Assembly: GCA_021323855.1 (NCBI GenBank)
Contig: JAJPKE010000039.1
Coordinates: 1 to 64,000 of the forward strand
Origin: Chloroflexota bacterium
Lineage (GTDB): Bacteria > Chloroflexota > Ktedonobacteria > Ktedonobacterales > JADMIN01
Length of the DNA stretch: 64,000 bases
Direction: 5' to 3'
Below, piece after piece: positions 33,228-41,241 of the stretch. Each line of letters begins with the position of its first letter. Positions within the stretch are counted from its first letter, which is position 1. The position numbers were made by a program, and so were the translations under genes. The notes under the pieces are model-generated. The model was given only the letters and a program-made list of their open reading frames with translations, searched no databases and was not told the DNA's origin.

Positions 33228-34118
33228 ATGGAACAGACGCCGGGCGACCCAGCCAACGCAGATCAATCCCATGGCGAGCAGGAGCAAGGGCTAGAGATTA
33301 GCGACCTCCAGCCAGGTCACATGCAGCCTGGGCATAGGGATTATCGCCGTGCGGGTTTTGGCGCACGACTCAGCGAACGCACAGCCGGACAGGTGTTGCT
33401 CATGGTGAGCGTCGTGTTGTTGCTGGCGGTGCTGGTGAATGTGGTGCCACACATGGTCGCGCGGCTGACTGGTGCAGGAGCCACGCCGACCCCGGCAGAA
33501 ACATCGGTAATCAGTAACGTTGGTATCTCTATTTCCAGTTCCACCCTTCCTCCCGCAACGCCGCAAACCACGCCGACGCCGTTGCCCGGTGAGAGCGCCG
33601 GCATTCCGCCGCTCGGCGCGCCGCCTGCGGCCTGCGACTCGTCCACGCCAGCGCTCACGCAACAGGGACCGCCAACGCTTGGTCTGGACGTTGGCGGCCA
33701 GGGCGTCTGGATAGATGGCTTCAGTGGTTCCTATCCCACGCTCAACCTGAAAGCCGACGAAACCGGAGCCAGCGGACCGTTCGGCTGGCCGCTCCACTAC
33801 ACGCAATATGGCTGGCCGGCGCCGGTTGCTCTGATGATCGGAGTGGGAGTCGTTGGGCCGATAACGCTCACTGGCTGGGACGTGTCGAATCAGCATCCGC
33901 TCTGGTTCGGTTTCACCGGCATTGCCTCTGGTCCACCGCCGCCGGCCAGCACCTCCTTCACCATTTACCCAGAGGATCCATCAGTCCCTGCTGGTGGTGG
34001 CGATAACAGCGCAGATTTCTGGTATGGCTACATCTTTCTGCCGGGCGCGGGCTGCTTTGCGCTCAGCGTTTCCGAGCCGAACCAGGGCTGGAAAGTGCTG
34101 GTCAGCGCCGGAGCGTGA
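33228..34118 (+). CDS. Single-pass membrane protein with extracellular domain, 296 aa
   Basis: The acidic cytoplasmic N-terminus (about 55 residues) is followed by one hydrophobic span (LMVSVVLLLAVLVNVVPHMV) and a Thr/Pro-rich extracellular linker (ATPTPAETS, PATPQTTPTPLPGES) that leads to a 160-residue beta-rich Gly/Pro domain with two Cys. No domain is recognised. The Pro/Thr linker is typical of anchored secreted proteins of actinobacteria and Chloroflexi. It ends at a hairpin terminator shared with the convergent sugar permease. Confidence 0.7.
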   Translation: MEQTPGDPANADQSHGEQEQGLEISDLQPGHMQPGHRDYRRAGFGARLSERTAGQVLLMVSVVLLLAVLVNVVPHMVARLTGAGATPTPAETSVISNVGISISSSTLPPATPQTTPTPLPGESAGIPPLGAPPAACDSSTPALTQQGPPTLGLDVGGQGVWIDGFSGSYPTLNLKADETGASGPFGWPLHYTQYGWPAPVALMIGVGVVGPITLTGWDVSNQHPLWFGFTGIASGPPPPASTSFTIYPEDPSVPAGGGDNSADFWYGYIFLPGAGCFALSVSEPNQGWKVLVSAGA

Positions 34119-34131
34119 GATAGCAAAAATC

Positions 34132-34162
34132 AAAGAGACGGCATCATGATGCCGTCTCTTTG
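34132..34162. terminator. Bidirectional terminator between convergent genes
   Basis: AAAGAGACGGCATC pairs with GATGCCGTCTCTTT over a 2-base turn: a perfect 14-bp stem with A-run on one side and T-run on the other. It lies between the stops of the membrane protein and sugar permease genes. Confidence 0.9.
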
Positions 34163-34190
34163 GTCTACTCTGTGTGAAAGGGCGTCAGCG

Positions 34191-35423
34191 TCACCGCCCC
34201 TGCACGGCATTGCGTCGTCTGGCGAGCGCATCAATGATGACGGCGATGAGCAACACGACGCCCTCTACCATCAGTTTGATATCAGCGTTCTGGCTGCTCA
34301 GGAGGTCCAGGCCGTTCGAGAGGCTGCCGATGACCAGCGCGCCCAGCACCACGCCCCAGATTGAGCCGCGCCCGCCGAAGAGGCTGACGCCGCCGATGAC
34401 CGCGACCGCAATGGCGTTCAGCAACAGCGCCGGGTCTACCTGCGCCGTGGCAGAGATAGCGCGTGAGGAGTCAAGAATGCCGCCGAGCGCGGCCAGCGTA
34501 GACGTGAGTGTGAACACTGCGATGCGTATCCAGATGACGTTGATGCCAGCGCGTCGAGCCGCCTCTGCATTGCCGCCGACCGCGTAGATATGGCGGCCAA
34601 AGCGAGTGAAGCGGAGCATGATCCAGAGCAGCAGAATCAGGCCGACGAGCAGGAAGGTCGAATACGGCACGCCAAAGGCGCTCTCAAAGATGAACAGGCC
34701 GCCAGCAAACAGCAGAATCGCCAACCCAATGCGGCCCCAGACATCCCATATGGGAGAAAGCGCCAGATTGGCGCGGCGGCGTTGCGCGCGGGTGTAGAGC
34801 AACAATCCGACGAAGATGGCCAGCACCGGAATGGGAATGAGGACATCCCAGGGGAAGGTGACATAGTTTGTCATGATGCCGGTCAGTGTGGGGTCAATCA
34901 GGCGGATGGTGGTGTTTGGCAGCAGGATATGCAGCAACAATCCTGAATAGAAGATATATCCTGCCAGCGTCACAACGAAGGAGGGGACGCGCAGCACCGC
35001 GACGACGAAGCCATTGATTAGCCCAATGATCGCGCCTGCTACCAGCCCGGCCAGCAGCGCCGGCAGCGCGCCAAAGCCATGATAGACCGAAAGCGTCACC
35101 ATCACTGCGCCGCAGAAGTTGGCCACTGCCGCCATCGAAAGGTCAATCTCGCCGAGCAGCAACACCAGCACCGCTCCCAGCGACAGGCAGGCGGTCGTCG
35201 CAATTTGCAGCATCAAATTGCTCAGATTACGCGGAAAGAAGAAGAAGCCCTGGCTGGTAATCTGAAAGAAGATCGCAATGACGACCAGCATCAGCACGGC
35301 GGGAAGCTGCCCCAGGTCGCCCCGACGAAACCGCTCGCCCAGCGCAGCCCACGGCGTTAGAGAGGTCGGTTGCGGTACCGGAGCCGCCGTTGTTGTGGTT
35401 GTACTCGTGACTTCAGTACTCAT
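34191..35423 (-). CDS. Sugar ABC transporter permease (XylH/RbsC family)
   Basis: 410 residues with about ten membrane helices; BPD_transp_2 family. LGEIDLSMAAVANFCGAV, ITVLAALGG-like AALGGILDSSRA, and VAVIGGVSLFGGRGSIWG are the characteristic helices of carbohydrate permeases (XylH/RbsC/AraH). The start ATG at 35423 follows AAGGAG (35432-35437). It is the last gene of a three-gene sugar-uptake unit: SBP at 36470, ATPase at 35436 and this permease, 12 bases after the ATPase stop. The substrate is probably a pentose; the sequence alone does not distinguish xylose from ribose. Confidence 0.9.
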   Translation of the reverse strand: MSTEVTSTTTTTAAPVPQPTSLTPWAALGERFRRGDLGQLPAVLMLVVIAIFFQITSQGFFFFPRNLSNLMLQIATTACLSLGAVLVLLLGEIDLSMAAVANFCGAVMVTLSVYHGFGALPALLAGLVAGAIIGLINGFVVAVLRVPSFVVTLAGYIFYSGLLLHILLPNTTIRLIDPTLTGIMTNYVTFPWDVLIPIPVLAIFVGLLLYTRAQRRRANLALSPIWDVWGRIGLAILLFAGGLFIFESAFGVPYSTFLLVGLILLLWIMLRFTRFGRHIYAVGGNAEAARRAGINVIWIRIAVFTLTSTLAALGGILDSSRAISATAQVDPALLLNAIAVAVIGGVSLFGGRGSIWGVVLGALVIGSLSNGLDLLSSQNADIKLMVEGVVLLIAVIIDALARRRNAVQGR

Positions 35424-35435
35424 GCTCTTCTCTCC

Positions 35436-36311
35436 TTACGACGCCAGCGTCGCCCCCGGAGTGGCTCCGTTCACTTCGGGTTCTTCGCCGAACTCTGCGC
35501 CGGTAATCGCGGCGACCACCTGCTCAGCCGTCGTCGCGTGAATGTCAAACGTCGCCGCCCGGCGGCCCAGCCGCATGACGATGACCCGATCCACCACCTC
35601 AAAGACGTCCGCCAGATTATGCGAAATCACCACTACAGCCAGCCCCTGATCGCGGAGCCGCCGTATCAGGTTGAGGACCTGCCGTGTCTGCGCGACGCCC
35701 AGCGCCGCCGTCGGCTCGTCCAATAGCACCAGCCGGGCGTTGCGTAGGATCGTTTTGGCGACGGCGATGGATTGCCGTTGCCCGCCAGAGAGCGATGCCA
35801 CCGGCACGCGCACTGAAGGAATCTTGACATCGAGCTGTTTCAAGACCTGTACCGTGCGGCGCTCCATCTCCACTTCGCGCATGATGCGCCCAAACGGCAG
35901 CGGGCCGGCGGAGTCTTCGCGGCCCAGGAAGAGGTTTGAGACGACATCCAAATTATCGCAGAGGGCCAGGTCTTGATAAACGGTTTCAATGCCCAGCGCA
36001 GTGGCATCGGCGGGTCCGTTGATGGAGACCCGTCTTCCATCCAGAAGAATCTCTCCGCTGTCCGGAATATTGACGCCGGAAATCGTTTTGATCAGAGTAG
36101 ACTTTCCCGCGCCGTTGTCACCCACCAGGCCCACGACCTCACCGGCATAGACCTCGAAATCCACATCTTTGAGCGCCTGTACGGCTCCGAATGCTTTGCT
36201 GATGCCTAGCAGGCGCAGCACCGGCTCGCCCTGAGGAGCGACAGCGCCCGCAGATTGTTCGCTACCTGGAAGCTGCGCCCCACCCGGCGCCTCCGGCTGA
36301 TTCTCCGCCAT
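35436..36311 (-). CDS. Sugar ABC transporter ATP-binding protein (single NBD)
   Basis: 291 residues; Walker A GDNGAGKST, Q-loop VYQDLALCDNL, signature SLSGGQRQ, Walker B RLVLLDEPTAAL and a switch His in VISHNLAD. Carbohydrate ABC-importers usually carry two fused NBDs (XylG, RbsA); this has only one, like FrcA or MglA-single forms, so a homodimer would complete the transporter. The first 35 residues are Pro/Gln/Glu-rich. Start ATG at 36311 was chosen over an ATG at 36326; it precedes a stable coding start. Confidence 0.85.
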   Translation of the reverse strand: MAENQPEAPGGAQLPGSEQSAGAVAPQGEPVLRLLGISKAFGAVQALKDVDFEVYAGEVVGLVGDNGAGKSTLIKTISGVNIPDSGEILLDGRRVSINGPADATALGIETVYQDLALCDNLDVVSNLFLGREDSAGPLPFGRIMREVEMERRTVQVLKQLDVKIPSVRVPVASLSGGQRQSIAVAKTILRNARLVLLDEPTAALGVAQTRQVLNLIRRLRDQGLAVVVISHNLADVFEVVDRVIVMRLGRRAATFDIHATTAEQVVAAITGAEFGEEPEVNGATPGATLAS

Positions 36312-36385
36312 ACAGATCCTCCACATCGAAGATGCAAGACGACTGCTGAAACACTGCTAAACCGCGCTAAACAGTGCTAAACACT

Positions 36386-36413
36386 CCTGGGGGCGGAATA
36401 GACCACCCCCAGG
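36386..36413 (-). terminator. Partial terminator / attenuator hairpin after the SBP gene
   Basis: CCTGGGGG-12-CCCCCAGG forms an 8-bp stem in the 158-base gap between the SBP gene stop and the ATPase start, with GTGTTTAG after it. Such an intercistronic hairpin commonly raises the level of the SBP relative to downstream components. Three 'gctaaac' copies (36355-36383) precede it. Confidence 0.65.
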
Positions 36414-36469
36414 CGCGGTTCCTATGCCAAGCGACCATCGCTGGCATTGGCTGTCATACGTGTACTACG

Positions 36470-37606
36470 TCAACATATACCATCAGTGCCAGCAGGGACC
36501 CCCTGGCAAATGTCGGCCTTCGTAACGAAGCCATCGGCCAACACGGTTGACGCGATGTTGGTCTTGTCAACCGCTACCGGCGTCTCCAGAACGGACGGAA
36601 TGTTGCCGCCGTCCTTCGTGGCCGTCTGGCCGTTGGTGAGCGACGACGTACTGGTTCCATTGCTGAGCGCCGCGACCAGTTGCCCGGTGGCATCGGCTTC
36701 TTTTGTAATGGCCTTGTACACGGTCATGGATTGGTTGCCGAGCAGGATGTTTTGGATGCCAGCGACCGTTGCGTCCTGGCCAGTGACCAGCACTTTGCCA
36801 GCAAGACCCTGCGATTTGAGGGCGGCGATCACGGTGCCTGCCATGCCGTCGTTGGCGACATAGGCGATCTGGACATCGTTATGCTGCTTGGTCAGCGCAG
36901 CGTCCATCTCTTGCTGGGCAGTGTCGTTGACCCAACCCGGCGTATACGTCTCATAGACATTCTTCAGCGTGCCAGCGGTGACCAGCGGGTCCAGCACTGA
37001 GTGGGCGCCCTGGCGGAAGAGGACGGCGTTGTTGTCGTCCTGCGAGCCGTCAATCATGACCATATTGTTATGGCCCGGCGTGACGTACTGCTGATAGTGG
37101 TCAGCGATGTACTGGCCCTGGAGCTTGCCAACCTGCACGTTGTCGAACGAGACGTAGTATTGCAGGTTCTTGTTCTGGATCAGGCGGTCATAAGCAATGA
37201 CCGGCACATGCTGCGCGGCGGCTTTGTCTACGATCACCGAGGCGGCCTGGCTGTCATGCGGCGCCACGACGAGGATGCAGTCGCCTTTAGTCAGGTCGGC
37301 TTCCGCCTGGCTGTCTTGCGCGTCCTGGCTGCCATTGGCATTCACGACATCTACTGTCGCGCCAGGGAGGTACTTCTGAATCGCTTGCACGACCAGCGGA
37401 TGGTCCTTACTCTCCCAGCGAGCCGAGGTATCGCTCTCCGGGAGCAGGAAGCCGATCTTCTTGCAGCCTTTGGCTGCTCCGGCAGGCCCCGTCGGGCCAG
37501 AGCTACCGTTCCCACCAGAGCAGGCGGTGAGCGCCAGCGCCAATACGGCGACGCCCATCACCGAGGTGAGAACTGTTCGCCAATGAGGACGAAAGGATAG
37601 TTGCAT
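36470..37606 (-). CDS. Sugar-binding lipoprotein of the ABC operon (XylF/RbsB-like)
   Basis: 378 residues; the start ATG at 37606 follows AGGAG, 9 bases upstream. The signal peptide ends in LTAC, so Cys is lipid-linked. The periplasmic-binding fold (Peripla_BP_4) reads KKIGFLLPESDTSARWESKD at the start, VIAYDRLIQNKNLQYYVSFD, NMVMIDGSQDDNNAVL and VTGQDATVAGIQNILLGNQ; these are close to xylose-binding XylF and give high confidence for pentose-type sugars. It is the first gene of the operon; a hairpin after the stop may boost its expression. A ROK regulator lies upstream on the same strand. Confidence 0.92.
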   Translation of the reverse strand: MQLSFRPHWRTVLTSVMGVAVLALALTACSGGNGSSGPTGPAGAAKGCKKIGFLLPESDTSARWESKDHPLVVQAIQKYLPGATVDVVNANGSQDAQDSQAEADLTKGDCILVVAPHDSQAASVIVDKAAAQHVPVIAYDRLIQNKNLQYYVSFDNVQVGKLQGQYIADHYQQYVTPGHNNMVMIDGSQDDNNAVLFRQGAHSVLDPLVTAGTLKNVYETYTPGWVNDTAQQEMDAALTKQHNDVQIAYVANDGMAGTVIAALKSQGLAGKVLVTGQDATVAGIQNILLGNQSMTVYKAITKEADATGQLVAALSNGTSTSSLTNGQTATKDGGNIPSVLETPVAVDKTNIASTVLADGFVTKADICQGVPAGTDGIC

Positions 37607-38021
37607 GCCATGATTCTCCTGTCGCATGAATTCCCCCGTTGCCGGCAGGCCAACAATGGCATCTGCCCGTCTGCCCATATCTCGCTATCACTGTGTCACC
37701 GTGCTCTACACGCTTCGTCCGGGCAAGCTGGCCGGTCCGGAGCAGGCGTTCTCGCAGCGCCTGGCATGGTACACACGGTACACATGGGACGAACAGAACA
37801 GGGGTACGTCTCGAACTTGTGATCCCGCGTTGGATTGCTATCCGAGTGCTGAGCGGCGCCTCCCTTCTTGGTGAGATTGGGTAACACAACAGACCGGAAT
37901 ATACACACTGGCAAATACCAGGGTATCTACTAGAAGGTACACTTGCTGCACTTGCTACGCATGCGAAAAAGGTGAAATGCTGGAATCAGGCGAAAGCGAA
38001 CAATTCAACCATAAAGGCGCC
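37607..38021. other. 415-bp promoter region of the sugar operon
   Basis: No supported gene. GGTACACA occurs twice at a 9-base step (37768, 37777), and 37880-37970 holds AT-rich bases (aatatacacac, taccagggtat) that could include the operon promoter. Small overlapping open frames on the plus strand look random. Confidence 0.5.
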
Positions 38022-39437
38022 TCACCGTGAGGTGCGCACTGGCTTCTCCACGTTTTCCACCGGTTCTACTGGCGCCTCTTGGTGGCCATTCTGCTCCGGC
38101 TGCGCCGGCTGCCCGATACCAAGCGAGACATCGAGCGGGCCGAAAGCGGCGTCAATCACCGAGGCTACCGCACCCAGCGCAATGGCGTTGTCTCCCAGCT
38201 TGCCCGTCATAATCTGCACATTTTTGGAGGCGGCTGAGAGACTGCGTAACTGCATCGCGTGGCGAATCGGCTCCAGGACCAGATCGTTGGCGCGGGCGAC
38301 GCTTCCGTCCAGCAGAATCACCGTTGGATTAAAGATGTTCACCAGGCTGGCCAGCGCCACGCCGATCAACTCGCCGGACCGCTCGATGGCCGCACGGCAG
38401 GCGGCGTCTCCCGCGAAGGCCGCCATCACGACATCAGCGACATCAATGTGCCCCTCGCGCTTGAGCAGCGAGGAAGCGACGGCGCGGTCGGCTGCCGCGT
38501 CCCCCTGGTTACGCCGCAACGAGATGGCGTGCAGGGCGTCTTCGACGATCAGCGGAGCAGTCGTCATGGCTTCCAGGCAGCCCCGGTTCCCGCAATCGCA
38601 GAGCGGGCCATCTTCATCAATCGTGATATGCCCCAGCTCGCCAGCGCTGCCGCCACTGCCGCGATAGACATCGCCATCAATCACCAGGCCACAGCCAATG
38701 CCGGTGCCGACTTTGACATAGGCGAAGTTGGTGATGCCACGGCCCGCGCCGAAGCGGCTTTCGCCGAGCGCGCCCATGTTGGCATCGTTGCCGATGAAGA
38801 TGGGAACTTTTAGCTCGCGTCGCAGGTAACGATACAGATCAACGCCGTGCCAGCCGGGCATGCGTGGCGGCGAGACCAGCATGTGCTGGCGCGCATCCAT
38901 TGGGCCGGGGATGCCAAGCCCCAGGCCAATTACTGAATCCCAGGAAATTTCCCACGCCGCCGCAAACGAACGAATCTTCTCCACCAGCACCGGCAGGCAG
39001 ACTTCGGCGCCAAGATCACAATCGAACGGGCCGGAAGATCGGGCCAGCACGTTCGCCGCCAGGTCTGTTGCAATGAGTGTGAGGTGGGAGCGGCCCAGGT
39101 CTACGCCGAGAATACGACCAGCCGCCTCGTTGAAATGGACCAATACCGGACGGCGCCCGCCACTTGGGGCTGCGCTCAACGTACTCCCCTCGCGGACCAA
39201 CCCTTCTTTGAGGAGAGTATCCACAATACTGCTGACGGTCGTGCGCGAGAGGCCAGTGCGCCGGGCAATGGTGACGCGCGCCACCGGACCGGCTGAGCGG
39301 ATATAGTTCAACACCAGGGTGCGATTGGCCTCGCGCAAGCCATGCAGGTCGGTTGCGCTGCGTTCCAGGATGTCACCCCGCGAACGAGCGTCCTGGGAGC
39401 GCATATCACGTACAATGCGTCGCACCGTATGGCTCAT
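38022..39437 (-). CDS. ROK family transcriptional regulator (XylR/NagC-like)
   Basis: 471 residues from the ATG at 39437 after AAGGGG. The N-terminal winged HTH (LREANRTLVLNYIRSAGPVA, then RTTVSSIVDTLLKEGLV) is followed by the ROK sugar-kinase-like fold: LGVDLGRSHLTLIA, FIGNDANMGALGES, GTGIGCGLVIDG and the Zn motif CDCGNRGCLEA (Cys-x-Cys-x4-Cys). Because the HTH is present it is a repressor, not a glucokinase. The sugar ABC operon begins 400 bases downstream on the same strand, so a xylose-like ligand probably induces it. An imperfect inverted repeat 44 bases before the start (39481-39507) may be its own operator. Confidence 0.9.
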   Translation of the reverse strand: MSHTVRRIVRDMRSQDARSRGDILERSATDLHGLREANRTLVLNYIRSAGPVARVTIARRTGLSRTTVSSIVDTLLKEGLVREGSTLSAAPSGGRRPVLVHFNEAAGRILGVDLGRSHLTLIATDLAANVLARSSGPFDCDLGAEVCLPVLVEKIRSFAAAWEISWDSVIGLGLGIPGPMDARQHMLVSPPRMPGWHGVDLYRYLRRELKVPIFIGNDANMGALGESRFGAGRGITNFAYVKVGTGIGCGLVIDGDVYRGSGGSAGELGHITIDEDGPLCDCGNRGCLEAMTTAPLIVEDALHAISLRRNQGDAAADRAVASSLLKREGHIDVADVVMAAFAGDAACRAAIERSGELIGVALASLVNIFNPTVILLDGSVARANDLVLEPIRHAMQLRSLSAASKNVQIMTGKLGDNAIALGAVASVIDAAFGPLDVSLGIGQPAQPEQNGHQEAPVEPVENVEKPVRTSR

Positions 39438-39480
39438 ACCGAACAGCCCCTTGTGTGATAGAGACAGTACCATAGAGCAG

Positions 39481-39507
39481 GTTAGTTTGTCAAGTGTCTT
39501 AACCAAC
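39481..39507. promoter_or_regulatory. Putative ROK/XylR operator
   Basis: GTTAGTT-13-AACCAAC has arms matching at 6 of 7 positions. It lies 44 bases before the ROK gene start, as expected for autoregulation, and resembles TTAGTTtgt-type XylR sites known in Gram-positive species. Confidence 0.45.
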
Positions 39508-39671
39508 TCATGAACATCGCAAGAACAGGGCAACAAACATGGCTATTCGCGATGCTGATTGCGCTCCGGCACGCAGACGGCGCTGCTGGGTTTCAGCCAC
39601 TCTTGCAGCAGGTGACGTTGCCACCACTTGTAAAGTTTGTTCTGCATGGCCTCTCGGAGAAGCTGAGCGGC

Positions 39672-40178
39672 TTACTCATCGAGGAAATACATGAAACAGG
39701 CGGTATCGTCGCGTTCGACCCAGCCCTGTTTCTGATAGAAGCGGCGCTGATAGGATGCGCGCTCTTTGCGATTGAAGAGCATCAGCCGCGTGCAGCCGCG
39801 TTCCCTGGCCTGCTGCATCGCCGCTTCCAGCAGCAGATGCCCAAGTCCCTGCCCGCGCTGCGCCTCCTTGATGAAGAGTTCCGAGATATAACCCTCAGCG
39901 CCAAGCAAAATGTTGGGCAGCCAGTGGACAAAGAGATAGCCGACGACCGCAGCCTGTAGCGTCTCCGCGACGAGCAGCGTATTGTCTGATGAGGCGAGGC
40001 AAACCGCCAGGCTTTTTGCGGCGCGGGCAATCGTATCCTGCTCCGGCTCCGCATTGATCGGCTGGAACCAGCCAACATCGCGCAGGATGGCCGCGAGGGC
40101 TGCGGCATCATCAATCGTGGCCGCGCGAATCGTGAATGGCGAAGAGGACGACGAAGAGGACGAAGAGGACGAGGACAT
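39672..40178 (-). CDS. GNAT family N-acetyltransferase
   Basis: 168 residues from ATG 40178, 7 bases after GGAGG. GNAT enzymes transfer acetyl from acetyl-CoA to an amine. The CoA loop QRGQGLGHLLLEAAMQQA fits the Q/R-x-x-G-x-G/A motif and FYQKQGWVERDD is the usual C-terminal motif B. The protein begins with 12 consecutive Ser residues encoded by a mixed-codon tract (tcc/tcg/tct), a slippage-prone region that is variable in homologues. The target amine is unknown. Confidence 0.85.
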   Translation of the reverse strand: MSSSSSSSSSSSSPFTIRAATIDDAAALAAILRDVGWFQPINAEPEQDTIARAAKSLAVCLASSDNTLLVAETLQAAVVGYLFVHWLPNILLGAEGYISELFIKEAQRGQGLGHLLLEAAMQQARERGCTRLMLFNRKERASYQRRFYQKQGWVERDDTACFMYFLDE

Positions 40179-40270
40179 GGCGAAACCTCCGGTATTTCCC
40201 ACAAACGCATATGCTTTGTTGGCATGCTATCACTGCGACGCCGGAGCGGATGCGTAGTTTTCTGCCGGAT

Positions 40271-41017
40271 TTATGAGGAGATGCGCCCGGCCTGCTGCGC
40301 CAGCGTGCGCGCCGCCGCGATCAGTTCGGCGTTGTCGCGCGCCTGCCGTCCGTTGGGCAGGCAGAGCGTATCTTCGAGGCCGATGCGTGTATCGTAGCCA
40401 TAGCGGAGCGCAGCCGCCAGCACTGCCCAGGTGGATTCTTCGTAGCCATGCAGCAGGCGCGGCGTCTTGATGTTCGCTGCGTCCAGTGCCTGAATCATCT
40501 GCTCAGCCAACTGAAGCGCCAGGTCCGCCGGATCGTCCTCCATCTCGATCAGCAGGCGCAGGCAGCGCGTGGCGATGCCGCTGGTGCGGAGCAACTCCAC
40601 ATCGTCAAGCGTGCCCAGGCCAGCCTCGATGCCCACGCCATGCGCCAGCAGCGCGTTGCAGACATCCAGCGCGCCATCTTCGTTGAAGTTGACTGAGGCG
40701 TAGTCCGGCAAGGCGGGCAACTCGTTCCACTCATAGATCAGCGTCAGCCGCCGCTCAAACTCCGGCTCGATCCAGGCGGCGGTGGTCACGCCCAGCGGTA
40801 CACCGGGGCAACGCGCGCGAATGGCGGCGAGCGCCGCGCCAACATCTTGCGCCGCGAGGCTCTGCGCGCCACCGGCGTCTCTGGGGTGGATATGCAGCGC
40901 GCCCGCGCCCGACGCGACGGCATCCGCTGCCGCCTGCGCCAGTTCCTCCGGCGTGATGGGCAGCGCGGGATGCTCCCCCGGCGCGCGGCTTCCGTTCAGG
41001 CAGGCTTGAATCAGCAT
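40271..41017 (-). CDS. BKACE (DUF849) beta-keto acid cleavage enzyme family
   Basis: 248 residues; start ATG at 41017, 8 bases after AGGAGGGG. BKACE enzymes use Zn to condense a beta-keto acid with acetyl-CoA (for example 3-keto-5-aminohexanoate in lysine fermentation). GALHIHPRDAGG carries the two Zn His; IGLEDTLCLPNG holds the catalytic Glu. It is slightly shorter than the 270-310 residues common in the family, with the N-terminus beginning right at the first strand. No lysine-fermentation gene is near, so the substrate is unknown. Confidence 0.88.
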   Translation of the reverse strand: MLIQACLNGSRAPGEHPALPITPEELAQAAADAVASGAGALHIHPRDAGGAQSLAAQDVGAALAAIRARCPGVPLGVTTAAWIEPEFERRLTLIYEWNELPALPDYASVNFNEDGALDVCNALLAHGVGIEAGLGTLDDVELLRTSGIATRCLRLLIEMEDDPADLALQLAEQMIQALDAANIKTPRLLHGYEESTWAVLAAALRYGYDTRIGLEDTLCLPNGRQARDNAELIAAARTLAQQAGRISS

Positions 41018-41241
41018 GGCGATACCCCTCCTGACCTTTCCGATTGTCCTGAGTTCTCGCGCTCTCACTGTAGCACACGGACGGAACGATAGCGTGGGAA
41101 GCAGCGTCATTCCTTGTTCGTGCTGAGGTCGCATGGTATACTGCCAGAACAAACGGCGGCTAAATCTCTCAAGGTATGCTACTTCTTGATGTTCTTGTAT
41201 ATTCTTGTATGTTCCGCTCTCTTAGCAGGAGATATATCACC

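Noticed and set aside
38022..39437. Glucokinase (ROK kinase)
   Set aside because: A winged helix-turn-helix precedes the ROK fold and the gene neighbours a sugar operon, so it is a regulator.
39510..39959. 149-codon plus-strand open frame opposite the GNAT gene
   Set aside because: Its second half is antisense to the conserved GNAT CoA-binding motif, and no ribosome site precedes it.
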